Shown: positions 1 through 9,859, counted from the stretch's first letter. The stretch: DNA of 64,000 nucleotides from Rhodococcus opacus B4 (GCF_000010805.1 NC_012522.1:5890001-5954000); one strand, 5' to 3'. Notes: generated by a model not told the origin, from the letters alone. Made by a program: numbers and translations.

Positions 1-772
1 TACATCCCCCTTCGTGCGCAATGAGCCCGGACGAGTGCGTGGGCAGGCCCGCCATCACCGCGGGAAGCTCACCCGTCGCATTGACCACCAGCTGCACCGA
101 CCGCACCTGCGAGGACCCATCGCGCTCACCGGACACCACCGCCTCGACGCGGCCACGACCCCGTATCTGGAGGAGCCGGCCCTGCCCACGAACGTCGATT
201 GCGACACCCTGGAGCCGCGTGGGTAGACCGTCGACCACAGCCCGCTGCCCGGGGAGGCAACCTCCGAGTAGGACAATCTCCTGTCCGCCACGTCGGCCCG
301 CGGTGCGGGCCACCGCCCGGACGGCGGCGCTCGCTCGCTCACCCGAGCCCACAACAATCGCGCGCGACCAATCCGGCAACCGCTCCGGAACATCGGTGAT
401 GTCATCGGCCCACACACTGCCCTCGAGTCCAGCCCCAGGCACCGACAGCGGCCTGTCCCGGAACGAGGTGAACGCGTACACCACGGCGTCGTAGCGGGCG
501 ATCAGATCGCCCCGGCTGACAGACTCCAGCTCCGGAACCACGATGGTGCGGAGCTGCGAGCACACGCGCTCGACACCGAACCACTCGTCGGCGACGCGGC
601 CCGAGACCAAGATGTCCGCCGACAGGATGCCCCCGCACCGGTCGGCGAGGCTTTCGACAAATTCTCGGCCACCGTGCCCACCGATCACCGCGACACGACG
701 CCGGTCCGAGCCCGCGAGGGAGGGCCGCGGCCCACCACTGTTGCTCATCCGAATCACCGAGGAGTGTTGCAT
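1..772 (-). CDS. FprA-like ferredoxin/NADP reductase, C-terminus cut by window edge
   Basis: An uninterrupted frame enters the window at base 1 and starts at 772 (ATG) or, less likely, 748. About 257 residues are visible. The N-terminus reads RRVAVIGGHGG where the family has a GxGxxG FAD fold, then YDAVVYAFTSFRDRPLSVPG, which matches the FprA/adrenodoxin-reductase stretch YDAVIYAxGxxxDRxLxIPG. A second Rossmann-like piece (AIVVGSGERASAAVRAVAR) follows in the place of the NADP site. Family members pass electrons from NADPH to ferredoxins through FAD. Both glycine motifs are altered, so it may be a divergent paralogue with reduced cofactor binding. The frame and family are seen; the activity is inferred. 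Confidence 0.55.
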   Translation of the reverse strand, partial: MQHSSVIRMSNSGGPRPSLAGSDRRRVAVIGGHGGREFVESLADRCGGILSADILVSGRVADEWFGVERVCSQLRTIVVPELESVSRGDLIARYDAVVYAFTSFRDRPLSVPGAGLEGSVWADDITDVPERLPDWSRAIVVGSGERASAAVRAVARTAGRRGGQEIVLLGGCLPGQRAVVDGLPTRLQGVAIDVRGQGRLLQIRGRGRVEAVVSGERDGSSQVRSVQLVVNATGELPAVMAGLPTHSSGLIAHEGGC

Positions 773-946
773 GCCACACACTCTGTGCCATCGCACCACG
801 CGCCCACGATCGGGTTCGGCTATCCCGGACAACGAGGTACGGATCCGGGTCGCAACGCCGGCGATGACAACTTCGCGTGCCGGCCAGCGATCCGTCCTCA
901 TAACGTGACGAGAAGTCATGCCGTCAACCACGCCCGGGGGCATCTG

Positions 947-1363
947 GTGGAAGTACACGACATACCGGATCGACTGGTTTCGCCGAACTGGTCACCCGCG
1001 CAGACGGTCTGCGCAGCATTCGCGGCTGCATCCACGACCACAGGACTGCTCGTGACGGTCACGACCGGTCGCCCGATCAGCCTCGGTCTGATCCTTTTCG
1101 GCCTGCTTGCCTTCGCGGTGATGCACTCGAGTCGATTGATGGGGCCCTACCTGGTGTTCAGTGGCACCGGGGAGCTCCAGCTCAGTCTGGTGAGCAGGTC
1201 GGTGACGTCTCCGCGCTGGTCGCACGACGTCCTTCTCATGCCGGGCACGGCCTACGGGGTCGTGGGAACCGCAGCAGTGGTGCTCGGTTGCCTCTACTGC
1301 AGGATCGCCACGTCTCGATATCGCCGGTTCTTTTCCGGCGCCGGTGGGGCCGTCGATACCTAG
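947..1363 (+). CDS. Small integral membrane protein, unknown function
   Basis: About 138 residues from a GTG preceded by a GGGGG run about six bases upstream. The frame stays open upstream to about 674, but that part has low-complexity, shadow-like composition. Hydrophobic stretches lie near residues 20-40 (around AAFAAASTTTGLLVTV), directly after at ISLGLILFGLLAFAVM, and near 105-120 (YGVVGTAAVVLGCLY), so two or three membrane spans are likely. A polar domain of about 40 residues sits between them, and a basic tail follows. It lies between the divergent reductase-like gene and pknK, with about 100 bp to pknK, and could share its promoter. No family is recognised. Confidence 0.45.
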   Translation: MEVHDIPDRLVSPNWSPAQTVCAAFAAASTTTGLLVTVTTGRPISLGLILFGLLAFAVMHSSRLMGPYLVFSGTGELQLSLVSRSVTSPRWSHDVLLMPGTAYGVVGTAAVVLGCLYCRIATSRYRRFFSGAGGAVDT

Positions 1364-1463
1364 AATGGGGTAGTCGCATCGCGAGGAGACCCCAATGGGT
1401 AAGCGCTGGTCAGCCCGGACGCGGCGCATCGACGAACCGGCCGCGACGCGCTGAGGGCAAACC

Positions 1464-4400
1464 ATGCCGGACGACACGGAAAACACCCAACGCCAGGTCG
1501 ACGCGGACATCGTCGCGGAGCTGGCAGCCGAAGGCTTTGACGACGCGTGCATCGCCGGGCGCGGCGGCTTCGGCATTGTCTACCGATGCCGGCAACCATC
1601 GCTCGACCGCTTGGTGGCCGTCAAAGTCTTGAGTCCCGATCCGGACCACATGGATCGCGCGCGCTTCCTGCGTGAGCAGCAGGCAATGGGGAGGTTGTCC
1701 GGGCACCCGAACATCGTTCACGTCCTGCAAGCCGGAATTACCTACACCGGACGCCCCTACATCGTGATGCCGTTCCATCGCCGCGACTCCCTCGAATCCT
1801 GGATCGCCGCGCACGGGCCCCTGACTGCGGCCGAGGTACTCGCCGTCGGGGTCAAACTCGCCGGTGCTCTCGAAACCGCGCACCGCGGGGGAGTGCTGCA
1901 TCGCGACATCAAACCGGCCAACATCCTGCTGACCGAGTACGGCGAACCACAGCTGACCGACTTCGGTATAGCCCGCATCACCGGAGGCGAGGAGACCACC
2001 CGGGACGGACTGGTGGCCGGGTCTCCGGCCTATACCGCGCCGGAACTGCTCAGCGGCGCCGATGCCTCGACCGTCACCGATGTCTACGGACTCGGTGCAA
2101 CACTGTTCACCGCACTCGCCGGCCACCCCGCCTATGCCCGTCGTCGGGGTGAACAGGTCTTCGCCCAGCTCCTGCGCATCGGCACTGAGCCGCTGCCCGA
2201 TCTCCGGGACAAGGGCATCCCCGACGCCGTCTGCGCCGTGATCGAGACGGCGATGGCCCGCGACCCCGCAGATCGCCCTGCCACCGCCGCCGAGCTGGGC
2301 GCCGTGCTCCGCGGGGCGGGGGACCAGATCGGCCTCGCGTTGGCCGACCTGCCGCTTCCCCTTGCCGGTGACGACGACCGCCCCTTCCGGCCCTCGAACG
2401 AAATCGGGGCCGGGGTTTCGGAATACCTGCGGTACCGACCCGCCGGCGGCGCCCGGCTCGAGCCACCGCCGAGTGCATCCACCAAGTACCGCCCACCTGT
2501 CACACCGGGGGCGGCGGTGGCCCGAACCCACTTACTCGAACGCCTGCGCCGCAGCGGCCGCCCCCGTCTCGTGCTCATTCATGCACCCGCGGGATTCGGC
2601 AAGAGCACACTCGCCGCCCAGCGCATCGAGGCACTTCGAGGGGAGGGGGTGGCCACTGCGTGGCTGACGATCGACAACGACGACAACACGCTCATCTGGT
2701 TCCTCACCCACCTGATCGAGGCCATTGCGGTCGCGCAACCAGCTTTCGGTCGGGAACTGGTCCGGGAGATCGAGATCCACGGCGCCAGCCGCGAACGGTA
2801 TGTCCTCACCTCGTTGATCGACAGGCTCCATTCCGGCGACCACCACGTCGCCCTCGTCATCGACGACTGGCACCGCGTGACCAACGAGGACACGCGATCG
2901 GCACTGGCGTTCCTGCTCGAACACGGCTGCCACCACCTGCACCTGATCGTCACCAGCCGCACCCGGCTCGGTCTCCCACTCAGCAGAATGGGTGTGCACA
3001 ACGAGCTCATCGAAATAGACTCCACAGCGTTGCGTTTCGACGTTCACGAGTCGACCCAATTGCTCGTCGACCGCTCGGGACTCGCCCTGGACGAACCCGA
3101 CATCGTCGAACTCGAACAGTCGACAGACGGGTGGGCGGCTGCACTGCAATTGGTGTCGCTGGCACTGCGCGATCACCCGCACCCCCGCGAGTTGATCGAG
3201 CACCTGACCGGAGGAAACCGTGCCATCGGCGAATACCTGGCCGACAACGTCCTCGGTAGCCTGGATCGACGAACCCTCGACTTCCTCCTCTCAACCTCGA
3301 TCACCGAGAAGACCTGCAGCAGCTTGGCACGCGTACTCACCAGCGACCAGGAAGGCCAAGCGGCACTCGAGGACATCGAGTCACGGGATCTGTTCCTGCG
3401 ACGCCTCGACGACGAGGGCGACTGGTTCCGTTATCACCACCTGTTCGCGGAATTCCTCCAACACCGCCTCGAGCGTGAGGATCCCGACCGGGTAGTCGAG
3501 CTCCATCGGAAAGCAGGCGGGTGGTTCGCCGACCGGCACCTTCTCAGCCAGGCCGTCGACCACTACCTCCTCGCAGGCGACGAGGACGACGCCGTCACGC
3601 TCGTCGAAGAGGCCGCAATGGACCTGCTCGAGCAGTCGCAAATGGGAACGCTCCTCGGCCTCGCCGCGAAACTGCCGACCAAACCAACCGGAGACCGGCC
3701 CCGCCTCCAGATCGCGCTCGCGTGGGCGCACGCCCTGCTGCATCACCCACGCGACGCGGAACAATTTCTCTCCATCGCGGGAACAGCTCTCTTCACCGCA
3801 GGTGAGGATCCCGCGACGGTGGATATGCGCGTCGAGGCAGCCTTCATCCGGGCCACCGTCACCGTCTTCGACGACGAGATCGACGGTCTCGACGAGGCCG
3901 TCGAGGGATGCATGGCACGGGCGAGCACACTGCGACCCTGGGTTCTGTGCGGAGCTGCCGACGTTGCTTCCTTCCGCGCCATCTATCGTTTCGACTTCGA
4001 CGACGCTCGCCGATGGCAGAAATGGGCGCTTCCCTACCATCAGCGCTCCAACGGCCCCTTCAGCGTCATCTACGGATACTGCATGGCCGGGATAGCGGCA
4101 CGGGAACAACTCGATCTGCCGGCCGCGGAGGACAGCTTCCGGCACGCCATGGCCCTGGCCACCGACGCCGAAGAAGGTCTTGGTTACGGCACCCGGCTCA
4201 CCGCCGCCCTGCTCGGCGACCTGCTGTACGAACAGGGGCATCTCGCGGAAGCGGACCGTCTCCTCGACCGCAGCCACACTCTGGGGGCGGAGGGCGGCAC
4301 CGTCGACTTCATGCTCGCCACCTACGGGACGGGTGCACGACTAAAGCGCCTGCTCGGGCAGAGGGACGCGGCGAAGTCACGTCTCGACGAGGGTGCCCGG

Positions 4401-4928
4401 CTGGCGCAACGACTGCGGTTGCCCCGACTGAAAGCGCGGATCGCCAACGAACGAGTCCGAGCCGGGCTCGGCGGGGCGGCATCCAGGGCGCACGCCATCG
4501 ACCGCGGGATCCGACCTCGCAGCGACTGGGACAACGGAATCGTCGTCCTCACCTCGGAATTGGACGAGGACTCGATGATCCGCGAGGCCCTGACTGCCCA
4601 GTCCAACGTGCAGGACCTGGAAGCGGTGTACGCCCGAGTGCTTGCCCTCGTCGCGTCGATCGATTTGCAGGCCCGCCCCCGCGCATTCCTCAATGCCGCC
4701 TTGCTGAAGGTAGAAGTGTTGGCTGCCTCAGGACGAGAGGAGGCCGCGTTGACGGAGCTGCGGCCACTCGCCGAGCAGTGCGCGCGACTCGGGCTGGTCC
4801 GACCGGTACTCGACGCCGGACCTGCGGTGAGCCGGTTGGCACGAGGTCTCCGGACGGATGGCATCGGCGCTCCGGTGTCCTCTGTGTTGGACGAGTATCT
4901 TGCCGAGCTGGAGAAGCAACCGACCTGA
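1464..4928 (+). CDS. pknK: PknK-type serine/threonine kinase with MalT-like ATPase and helical repeats
   Basis: This 1,154-residue protein follows mycobacterial PknK (about 1,110 aa) along its whole length. The kinase domain covers about residues 25-290: glycine loop GRGGFGIVY (32-40), lysine K54 in VAVKVL, catalytic HRD at 146-148 and DFG at 166-168. A PATKYRPP-like linker leads to a MalT/LuxR-type P-loop NTPase with Walker A GFGKST near 376-381 and VIDDWH near 470. The rest (about 600-1150) is TPR-like helical repeats. PknK phosphorylates regulators and ties signalling to transcription in stationary phase; here that role is inferred from the family. All kinase catalytic residues are present. 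The start gives the family's N-terminus and follows a GAGGGCAA purine stretch. It is convergent with the cvn operon, 5 bp away. Confidence 0.93.
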   Translation: MPDDTENTQRQVDADIVAELAAEGFDDACIAGRGGFGIVYRCRQPSLDRLVAVKVLSPDPDHMDRARFLREQQAMGRLSGHPNIVHVLQAGITYTGRPYIVMPFHRRDSLESWIAAHGPLTAAEVLAVGVKLAGALETAHRGGVLHRDIKPANILLTEYGEPQLTDFGIARITGGEETTRDGLVAGSPAYTAPELLSGADASTVTDVYGLGATLFTALAGHPAYARRRGEQVFAQLLRIGTEPLPDLRDKGIPDAVCAVIETAMARDPADRPATAAELGAVLRGAGDQIGLALADLPLPLAGDDDRPFRPSNEIGAGVSEYLRYRPAGGARLEPPPSASTKYRPPVTPGAAVARTHLLERLRRSGRPRLVLIHAPAGFGKSTLAAQRIEALRGEGVATAWLTIDNDDNTLIWFLTHLIEAIAVAQPAFGRELVREIEIHGASRERYVLTSLIDRLHSGDHHVALVIDDWHRVTNEDTRSALAFLLEHGCHHLHLIVTSRTRLGLPLSRMGVHNELIEIDSTALRFDVHESTQLLVDRSGLALDEPDIVELEQSTDGWAAALQLVSLALRDHPHPRELIEHLTGGNRAIGEYLADNVLGSLDRRTLDFLLSTSITEKTCSSLARVLTSDQEGQAALEDIESRDLFLRRLDDEGDWFRYHHLFAEFLQHRLEREDPDRVVELHRKAGGWFADRHLLSQAVDHYLLAGDEDDAVTLVEEAAMDLLEQSQMGTLLGLAAKLPTKPTGDRPRLQIALAWAHALLHHPRDAEQFLSIAGTALFTAGEDPATVDMRVEAAFIRATVTVFDDEIDGLDEAVEGCMARASTLRPWVLCGAADVASFRAIYRFDFDDARRWQKWALPYHQRSNGPFSVIYGYCMAGIAAREQLDLPAAEDSFRHAMALATDAEEGLGYGTRLTAALLGDLLYEQGHLAEADRLLDRSHTLGAEGGTVDFMLATYGTGARLKRLLGQRDAAKSRLDEGARLAQRLRLPRLKARIANERVRAGLGGAASRAHAIDRGIRPRSDWDNGIVVLTSELDEDSMIREALTAQSNVQDLEAVYARVLALVASIDLQARPRAFLNAALLKVEVLAASGREEAALTELRPLAEQCARLGLVRPVLDAGPAVSRLARGLRTDGIGAPVSSVLDEYLAELEKQPT

Positions 4929-4933
4929 TCACG

Positions 4934-5554
4934 TCAGTGCGAATGAGACACTCGATTGTTCAACTCCTGGAGGGCGTATGTCGTGATCTCGAGAAGTGAA
5001 GCCTTGACCGAGGCACGGTTGCGCGCGTCGACGCAGATGATCGGCACATCGGCCGCGACTGCCAACGCGGCCCGGATGTCATCCAACGGGTATCGCGGAG
5101 CGTCATCGAAGTCATTGACAGCAACCAGAAAGGGAAGCCGGCGGGATTCGAAATAGTCGACAGCGGCGAAACTGTCGTCGAGTCGGCGGGTGTCGATCAG
5201 TACTATCGCGCCGATCGCTCCGCGCACAAGGTCGTCCCACATGAACCAGAACCGGTGCTGGCCCGGTGTTCCGAAGAGGTAGAGGACCAAATCGTCTGCC
5301 AGGGTGAGGCGCCCGAAATCCATTGCGACGGTGGTGGTCACCTTCCGTGGGGTTGCCATGACGCTGTCCACATCGGTGCTGGCGTCGGTGACCATCGCTT
5401 CGGTCCGCAGCGGAACGATTTCGGACACCGCCCCGACCAGGGTGGTCTTCCCGACACCGAACCCGCCCGCGATCACGATCTTGGCCGAAGTGACCCGGCC
5501 GGCCGAGAAGTTCGACCCTTCAGGGCTGGGCGAACGTAATCCTGACGGAATCAT
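4934..5554 (-). CDS. cvnD: CvnD-type small GTPase of the conservon
   Basis: A 206-residue protein with P-loop GGFGVGKTTL (about 30-39), a TPGQHRFWFMWDDL switch region and VNDFDDA in the position of NKxD. These are typical of the actinobacterial CvnD/MglA-like GTPases. The family works with a sensor-kinase-like CvnA and a roadblock CvnB at the membrane and is compared to eukaryotic G-protein-coupled signalling. The ATG overlaps the cvnB stop (ATGA at 5551-5554), so the two are translationally coupled. A DUF742 protein (CvnC) usually sits between B and D; none is encoded here. It is the last gene of the operon. Confidence 0.9.
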   Translation of the reverse strand: MIPSGLRSPSPEGSNFSAGRVTSAKIVIAGGFGVGKTTLVGAVSEIVPLRTEAMVTDASTDVDSVMATPRKVTTTVAMDFGRLTLADDLVLYLFGTPGQHRFWFMWDDLVRGAIGAIVLIDTRRLDDSFAAVDYFESRRLPFLVAVNDFDDAPRYPLDDIRAALAVAADVPIICVDARNRASVKASLLEITTYALQELNNRVSHSH

Positions 5555-5949
5555 GACCGAACTGCCGAACGAGGCATGGCCTCGATTTCGGATCCGACCC
5601 GTTCGACCAAAATTGCCATCTCGTAACCAACCTGCCCGATATCACACTCGGCTGTAGTCAGGGCGGCCAGCTGCGAGCCGTCCCCGACACTCATCAACAA
5701 CAAATAACCGTGCTGCATCTCGACGACCGACAGCAAGACACCACCGCCCTCGAACAACGTCGAGACCCCGGCCGAGAGGCTGGCCAGGCCTGATGTCACC
5801 GCGGCGAGCTGTTCGGCCCGATCGAGTGGCAAATGCGTGCTCGCGGCCATCAACAGACCATCGGCCGAAACAAGCACGGCATGCGTCACGCGAGGAACGT
5901 CGCGGGCGAAATTCGACACCAACCAATCCAACGTGCGACGTCTCGTCAC
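5551..5949 (-). CDS. cvnB: CvnB-type roadblock/LC7 protein
   Basis: About 132 residues from a GTG at 5949. An in-frame ATG lies 21 bp upstream, but a GGAGGA ribosome site sits directly before the GTG, and this GTG makes a GTGA overlap with the cvnA stop. The protein begins VTRRRTLDWLVSNFARDVP and continues with ADGLLMAAS and AEQLAAVTSGLASL, the signature of actinobacterial roadblock/LC7 proteins, which dimerise and probably act on the partner GTPase as an activator or exchange platform. It is cytoplasmic. Coupling to both neighbours implies fixed stoichiometry. Confidence 0.9.
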   Translation of the reverse strand: MTRRRTLDWLVSNFARDVPRVTHAVLVSADGLLMAASTHLPLDRAEQLAAVTSGLASLSAGVSTLFEGGGVLLSVVEMQHGYLLLMSVGDGSQLAALTTAECDIGQVGYEMAILVERVGSEIEAMPRSAVRS

Positions 5950-8597
5950 GAAGATTCCTCCTGTTGCCATGGGTCCAGTGATCCAAGGACTGAACGTGTG
6001 CCCGTCCTACCTGCGCGAACACCGCTTTGGTGACGGGTGAGGTGTGCGCGGATCATTTCGGGTGTACGGACACGAACCGGTGCCTGGTCGTCGACGTCGA
6101 CACCGCCGGGAACCAGGCGTTGCCCGGGCACGCGCTGCGGAAGGCCGCTGTCTGTGACCGGTGCCTGGGAACCCAGCGCTGCGCGCCGTGCGGCCGACCA
6201 GCCGGTATCCGCTCGCGTAACCCACCGCTGCGAAACGTCGGTGGCGGTCTTGGCGGGGTCAGTCAGCCACAGGGGAGCGATACTGGCGAAGATTGGGGTC
6301 TGTGTCGTCGGGTCTTCCGATGGCGTTTGCGCAAGCAGTCGTGGCTGGAAGAACGATGCCGTCCGCACCGTATCCAAGCGATGTCGAGGCGCACGTTCGT
6401 CTCTCACCGCCGGGCTTCCCGGCGGTGAGGGTTCGGCGTGAGGTCGTGGGGAGGTGACGATTCCGGTCGCACCGGGTCGACGGCGGGGTAGAGCGCCGGG
6501 TGCGGGTGCCTCCGGTCGTCGCGCACCACGGTCTGCGGGAAATGTTGGTGTCCGGCTGGGAGGGTGTTCCACGGCCGTGGCGGCTCCTGCTTCGGAAACC
6601 ACTGCGGCGTAACCGTGGGACGAATGATCGTCACACCGACCAGCAGCCTGGGGCGGGGTGGGAATGGGCTGGACTCGAGGCTCGACAGCAGAAGTCAATA
6701 CGTCTCCGGGAACGTGGACCGATGCGGTGATTCCCGTATTGCGCGGCCGGTCCAGCGTCGGGCGAAGGGTGACGGTGATGTCGTGACGCTTGGCCAGCTC
6801 GCTGACGACGAACAGGCCCATGTGGCGAGCCGTGCCAGGAGTGACCTGGGGTGTCGAAGCGATTCGATCGTTGAGTTCCCGAAGGTCGGTCGGTGACATG
6901 CCGATTCCGCGGTCCACGATCTCGATGACTATACCGCCGTCGATGGTGCGCGCACAGGTGGTCGTCACCGCACTGTCCGGGGGTGAGAAGTGCAACGAGT
7001 TGTCCAACAATTCGGCCAGCACATGCACGAGGTCCCTGCCCGCAGCGCCGGTCAGGGCCACCGGTGGCACCGGTTGGACCTGAACGCGCTGGTAGTGCTC
7101 CACCTCGGAGATGGACGCACGCACGGCGTCGCCCAATTGGATCGGCGCCGGACGACCGCGGCGGTTGCTATTGCCTGCCAGGATCAGCAAGTTATCGCCA
7201 TTTCGGCGCATCCGTGTGGCGAGGTGGTCGAGCCGGAAGAGGTTGTCGAGGCGCTTGGGGTCGCGTTCTTCGAACTCGAGTTGTTCGATCATCTCCAGTT
7301 GCAGGTCGATCAGGGACCTGCTTCGGCGGGCGAGCGTTTCGAAGACATTGTTCATCTGCAGTCTCAGGTGGGCTTGCTCGCCGGCGAGCATGAGGGCTTG
7401 GTTGTGGATGTCATCGATGGCGCGAGCGACCTGACCGATCTCTTCGTGGGTGTGGACGTCGATGGGGTCGACCTGGAGCGTTGTAGCTTCCGTCCCGGAC
7501 TTGAGGCGTTCGACCGCACCTGGAAGGTCTGCGTGCGCCACCTGGAGAGCGCCGTGTCGCAGTCGTCGCAGCGGCGTCAGCAAAGACCGAGCCACGACCA
7601 CGGCGAGCAGAATCGCGGCGACAAGGAGCGCAGTCACGACTGCCATATCCCGCCACGCGCTGATCCGCAGCACATCCGCCTTGGCCGCAACCGCATCCCT
7701 CAGACCGGCGGACGCCGTGGCGACTGCGCCAGAGTAGTCGTCGATGCTGTCGAACAGCGAGTATTTGAGTCCGGTCAGGACTTGATCTGCGCTCTCACGA
7801 CGAGTGACCTTCTGCACCAGTGCGGTTCGATCGTCGTTGCGTGCCCGTAGTGCTGCAACAGTCGGGTCATCAGGCGGATACCGTTGCGCCACCCGGTCGA
7901 GAAGAGCGGATTCGGTCCTCAGGTGCGCGAGCAAGTTGATGCTCTCGGCCTCGAGAGTTCCACCGGATTCACCGGCTAGTATTGCCGAGGTTGCGACGAC
8001 GGACAGACCCTCAGCCGAGATCAGCTTCTGGGCCGACCACAGATCCTCGAGGCGGCCGGTCTCGACAATGAGCTCGGGATCGGCGATCGGCTCAGTGATC
8101 GCGGCCACCGTCCTCGACAAGGCAGAGCGGATCGACGCGAGCTGTTCGGTGAGGGCCGCCGTCGATGTCGGTCCCTGCTTGGCTTGCGCGCTCAACGCTC
8201 GCGCATCGGAGAGGGCAGTCGCAACGTCCGCGGCCGCACCCTCGGAGAGCCCGGCCCCCGGACCTGCCTGTTCCACCACTTCGATTGACCTGTCGAGGCT
8301 GTCGATCATCGCCGGGGTAATCGTGCGCTGTGCCAGCGTTCCCATCACGACGGACGCGTCTCCGTCCAACTCGACCAGATGCGGGAGCATCTTGACCCGA
8401 TCGGCGACGCTCGTGAAGTCTGCTGCCGCACCCAGGCTCTGCTCGACCCGAAGACCACCGAGCGCAGTCGCAACGGTGAGCGGAACGATCAACACGATCG
8501 CCATCTTCCAACGGAGCGGCCATCCGGCGATCCCCCATGACCGGCACCGCCCGTGACGTGGCCGGAAGCCGCCGACCACGGCGGTTGTGCGACTCAT
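5946..8597 (-). CDS. cvnA: CvnA-type sensor histidine-kinase-like protein with nitrate/nitrite-sensor-like ectodomain
   Basis: 883 residues. Membrane span 1 is at 31-50 and span 2 at 318-337, enclosing a mostly helical extracytoplasmic sensor of about 265 residues like those called nitrate/nitrite-sensing in this family. A HAMP-like region, a dimerisation helix (RLDHLATRMRRNGDNLLI, about 455-472), and a HATPase domain follow, with N-box LDNSLHFSPP (531-540) and DRGIGM near 560. The last 260 residues are Pro/Ala/Arg-rich and end with the QRVPGQRLVPGG segment typical of CvnA proteins. An AAAGG site precedes the ATG. It heads the cvnA-B-D operon. Whether it autophosphorylates or instead signals to the GTPase cannot be told from sequence. 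Confidence 0.9.
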   Translation of the reverse strand: MSRTTAVVGGFRPRHGRCRSWGIAGWPLRWKMAIVLIVPLTVATALGGLRVEQSLGAAADFTSVADRVKMLPHLVELDGDASVVMGTLAQRTITPAMIDSLDRSIEVVEQAGPGAGLSEGAAADVATALSDARALSAQAKQGPTSTAALTEQLASIRSALSRTVAAITEPIADPELIVETGRLEDLWSAQKLISAEGLSVVATSAILAGESGGTLEAESINLLAHLRTESALLDRVAQRYPPDDPTVAALRARNDDRTALVQKVTRRESADQVLTGLKYSLFDSIDDYSGAVATASAGLRDAVAAKADVLRISAWRDMAVVTALLVAAILLAVVVARSLLTPLRRLRHGALQVAHADLPGAVERLKSGTEATTLQVDPIDVHTHEEIGQVARAIDDIHNQALMLAGEQAHLRLQMNNVFETLARRSRSLIDLQLEMIEQLEFEERDPKRLDNLFRLDHLATRMRRNGDNLLILAGNSNRRGRPAPIQLGDAVRASISEVEHYQRVQVQPVPPVALTGAAGRDLVHVLAELLDNSLHFSPPDSAVTTTCARTIDGGIVIEIVDRGIGMSPTDLRELNDRIASTPQVTPGTARHMGLFVVSELAKRHDITVTLRPTLDRPRNTGITASVHVPGDVLTSAVEPRVQPIPTPPQAAGRCDDHSSHGYAAVVSEAGAATAVEHPPSRTPTFPADRGARRPEAPAPGALPRRRPGATGIVTSPRPHAEPSPPGSPAVRDERAPRHRLDTVRTASFFQPRLLAQTPSEDPTTQTPIFASIAPLWLTDPAKTATDVSQRWVTRADTGWSAARRAALGSQAPVTDSGLPQRVPGQRLVPGGVDVDDQAPVRVRTPEMIRAHLTRHQSGVRAGRTGTRSVLGSLDPWQQEESS

Positions 8598-9009
8598 CGT
8601 GTGCCTTTCGGGTCATGGGTTCCAGGGAACGAGAATGGGGCGGGGCAGCGCGGAGGCACCGGACCGGCAGTGTCCGAACAGTCACCGGCATTTCAGGGAG
8701 GCTATGTCCGAGGAAGTCGAGCGTGGGAGCGCTGTCAGGATGTCGGGATTCGGTCTCTCAAAGGACCCCACCACGTTCGGAAAAGCCGGAGAACGGCATG
8801 CAAGTCGAGGGGATACGACATCGGGACGCCCGACCGGTTGCCGGCCTTTCGAGGGTTGCTTGCACGCCTGAGGCGCCACGATGACGGGAGCACGGTGATC
8901 GCGCCGGTAGAGGGTGCGAAGCACGGCCGCGGGCACGCCGCTGACCGGGGGCGATGATTGGCACGCTCCGTACTCCCCGACGGTGCAGGTTCCTTCACTC
9001 CGCGTTGTC

Positions 9010-9048
9010 TATTCGAAAATCCGAAAGCGGTTTCGATTGATTCGAATA
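9010..9048. promoter_or_regulatory. Imperfect inverted repeat upstream of the antitoxin gene
   Basis: TATTCGAA at 9010-9017 and TTCGAATA at 9041-9048 are exact inverse copies. The inner arms (CCGAAA / TTTCGA) continue the symmetry imperfectly. It ends 10 bp before the GTG of the HTH gene, where autoregulated toxin-antitoxin operators usually lie. The rest of the 461 bp gap from 8598 to 9058 shows no convincing gene. Confidence 0.5.
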
Positions 9049-9058
9049 GAAGGGTTTC

Positions 9059-9859
9059 GTGATTGGTGCGCAGGCGTTGGATCAGCACACGTATCTGCGG
9101 CAGGCGGTGGAAAGTGTGGGATTGGCGGAGGTGGTCGGCTTCCTCGAGGCGTACGAGCGGCGCCGAGGGGACCAGGTGGAGCCGCGGTATCTGTTGGTCG
9201 GGGAGGATGATCAGGTGGAGTTGCCGACGGAGGTGCATGCCGCGCTCAAGCAGGTCGTGGGCGAATTGCAGGCCGGTCGTGCGGTGACGGTGGCACCGCG
9301 GGCAACGATGTTGACCACGCAGCAGGCCGCGGATCTGCTGGGCGTGAGCCGGCCGACGGTGCGCCGGTTGATCGATGTGGGGGAGTTGCTGGCGGAGGTC
9401 GGCACTCGGCATCGGCTGTTGTTGCCCGATGTGCTCGAGTATCAGCAGCGCCGTGCCCGCCAATACGAGATACTCGCCCAGACGGTTGTTCGGATTGACG
9501 ACGAGGACGATCCAGCGGTGGTAGCGGAGCAGCTGAGGGCCGCGCATAAGGCGGTCGCGGAGCGCCGGCGCACCCGTAGCGCGGATCGATCACCGCGGCG
9601 GGTGATCGATAAGGCAGCCGGGGTGTTCGCAGCAGTTCTCGACACGTGTGTTCCCTGGCCGAGCCTGCAGCGGGACTTCCTGCTGTCGATGGCGGTCGAG
9701 GGTTTGTGCCGGCCGTTGTGGTCGGAGGTAATCCTCGACGAGCTCGAGTTCCACGAGGCCGCGAAACTGGAACGACGCGGGCACAGTGCGGCGACCGCCC
9801 GAACGCTGGTGCGCGGCTCGCGGGAACGATGCGCGAGCACTTCGTCGACGCCCTGGTGA
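9059..9859 (+). CDS. Excisionase-type HTH antitoxin fused in frame to the start of a PIN toxin
   Basis: A 266-residue reading frame from a GTG with GAAGGG upstream. Residues about 80-130 hold an excisionase/MerR-type DNA-binding fold: TTQQAADLLGVSRPTVRRLI followed by the wing GTRHRLLLPDVLEYQ. Such proteins are antitoxins placed directly before PIN-domain RNases. No stop separates the two parts: from V189 (GTG at 9623) the frame enters the PIN domain (VFAAVLDTCVPWPSLQRDFL), runs to about residue 252, then leaves the PIN frame into unrelated sequence. The HTH half looks intact and could still bind its operator; the C-terminal part is a truncated toxin. The fusion may be a by-product of decay. 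Confidence 0.65.
   Translation: MIGAQALDQHTYLRQAVESVGLAEVVGFLEAYERRRGDQVEPRYLLVGEDDQVELPTEVHAALKQVVGELQAGRAVTVAPRATMLTTQQAADLLGVSRPTVRRLIDVGELLAEVGTRHRLLLPDVLEYQQRRARQYEILAQTVVRIDDEDDPAVVAEQLRAAHKAVAERRRTRSADRSPRRVIDKAAGVFAAVLDTCVPWPSLQRDFLLSMAVEGLCRPLWSEVILDELEFHEAAKLERRGHSAATARTLVRGSRERCASTSSTPW

Noticed and set aside
1410..2531. Minus-strand frame opposite the PknK kinase domain
   Set aside because: The kinase on the plus strand has every catalytic motif; this frame is a shadow.
9800..9840. Programmed frameshift expressing a full PIN toxin
   Set aside because: No slippery heptamer or downstream structure is apparent, and a separate stop codon at 10078 still truncates the product.
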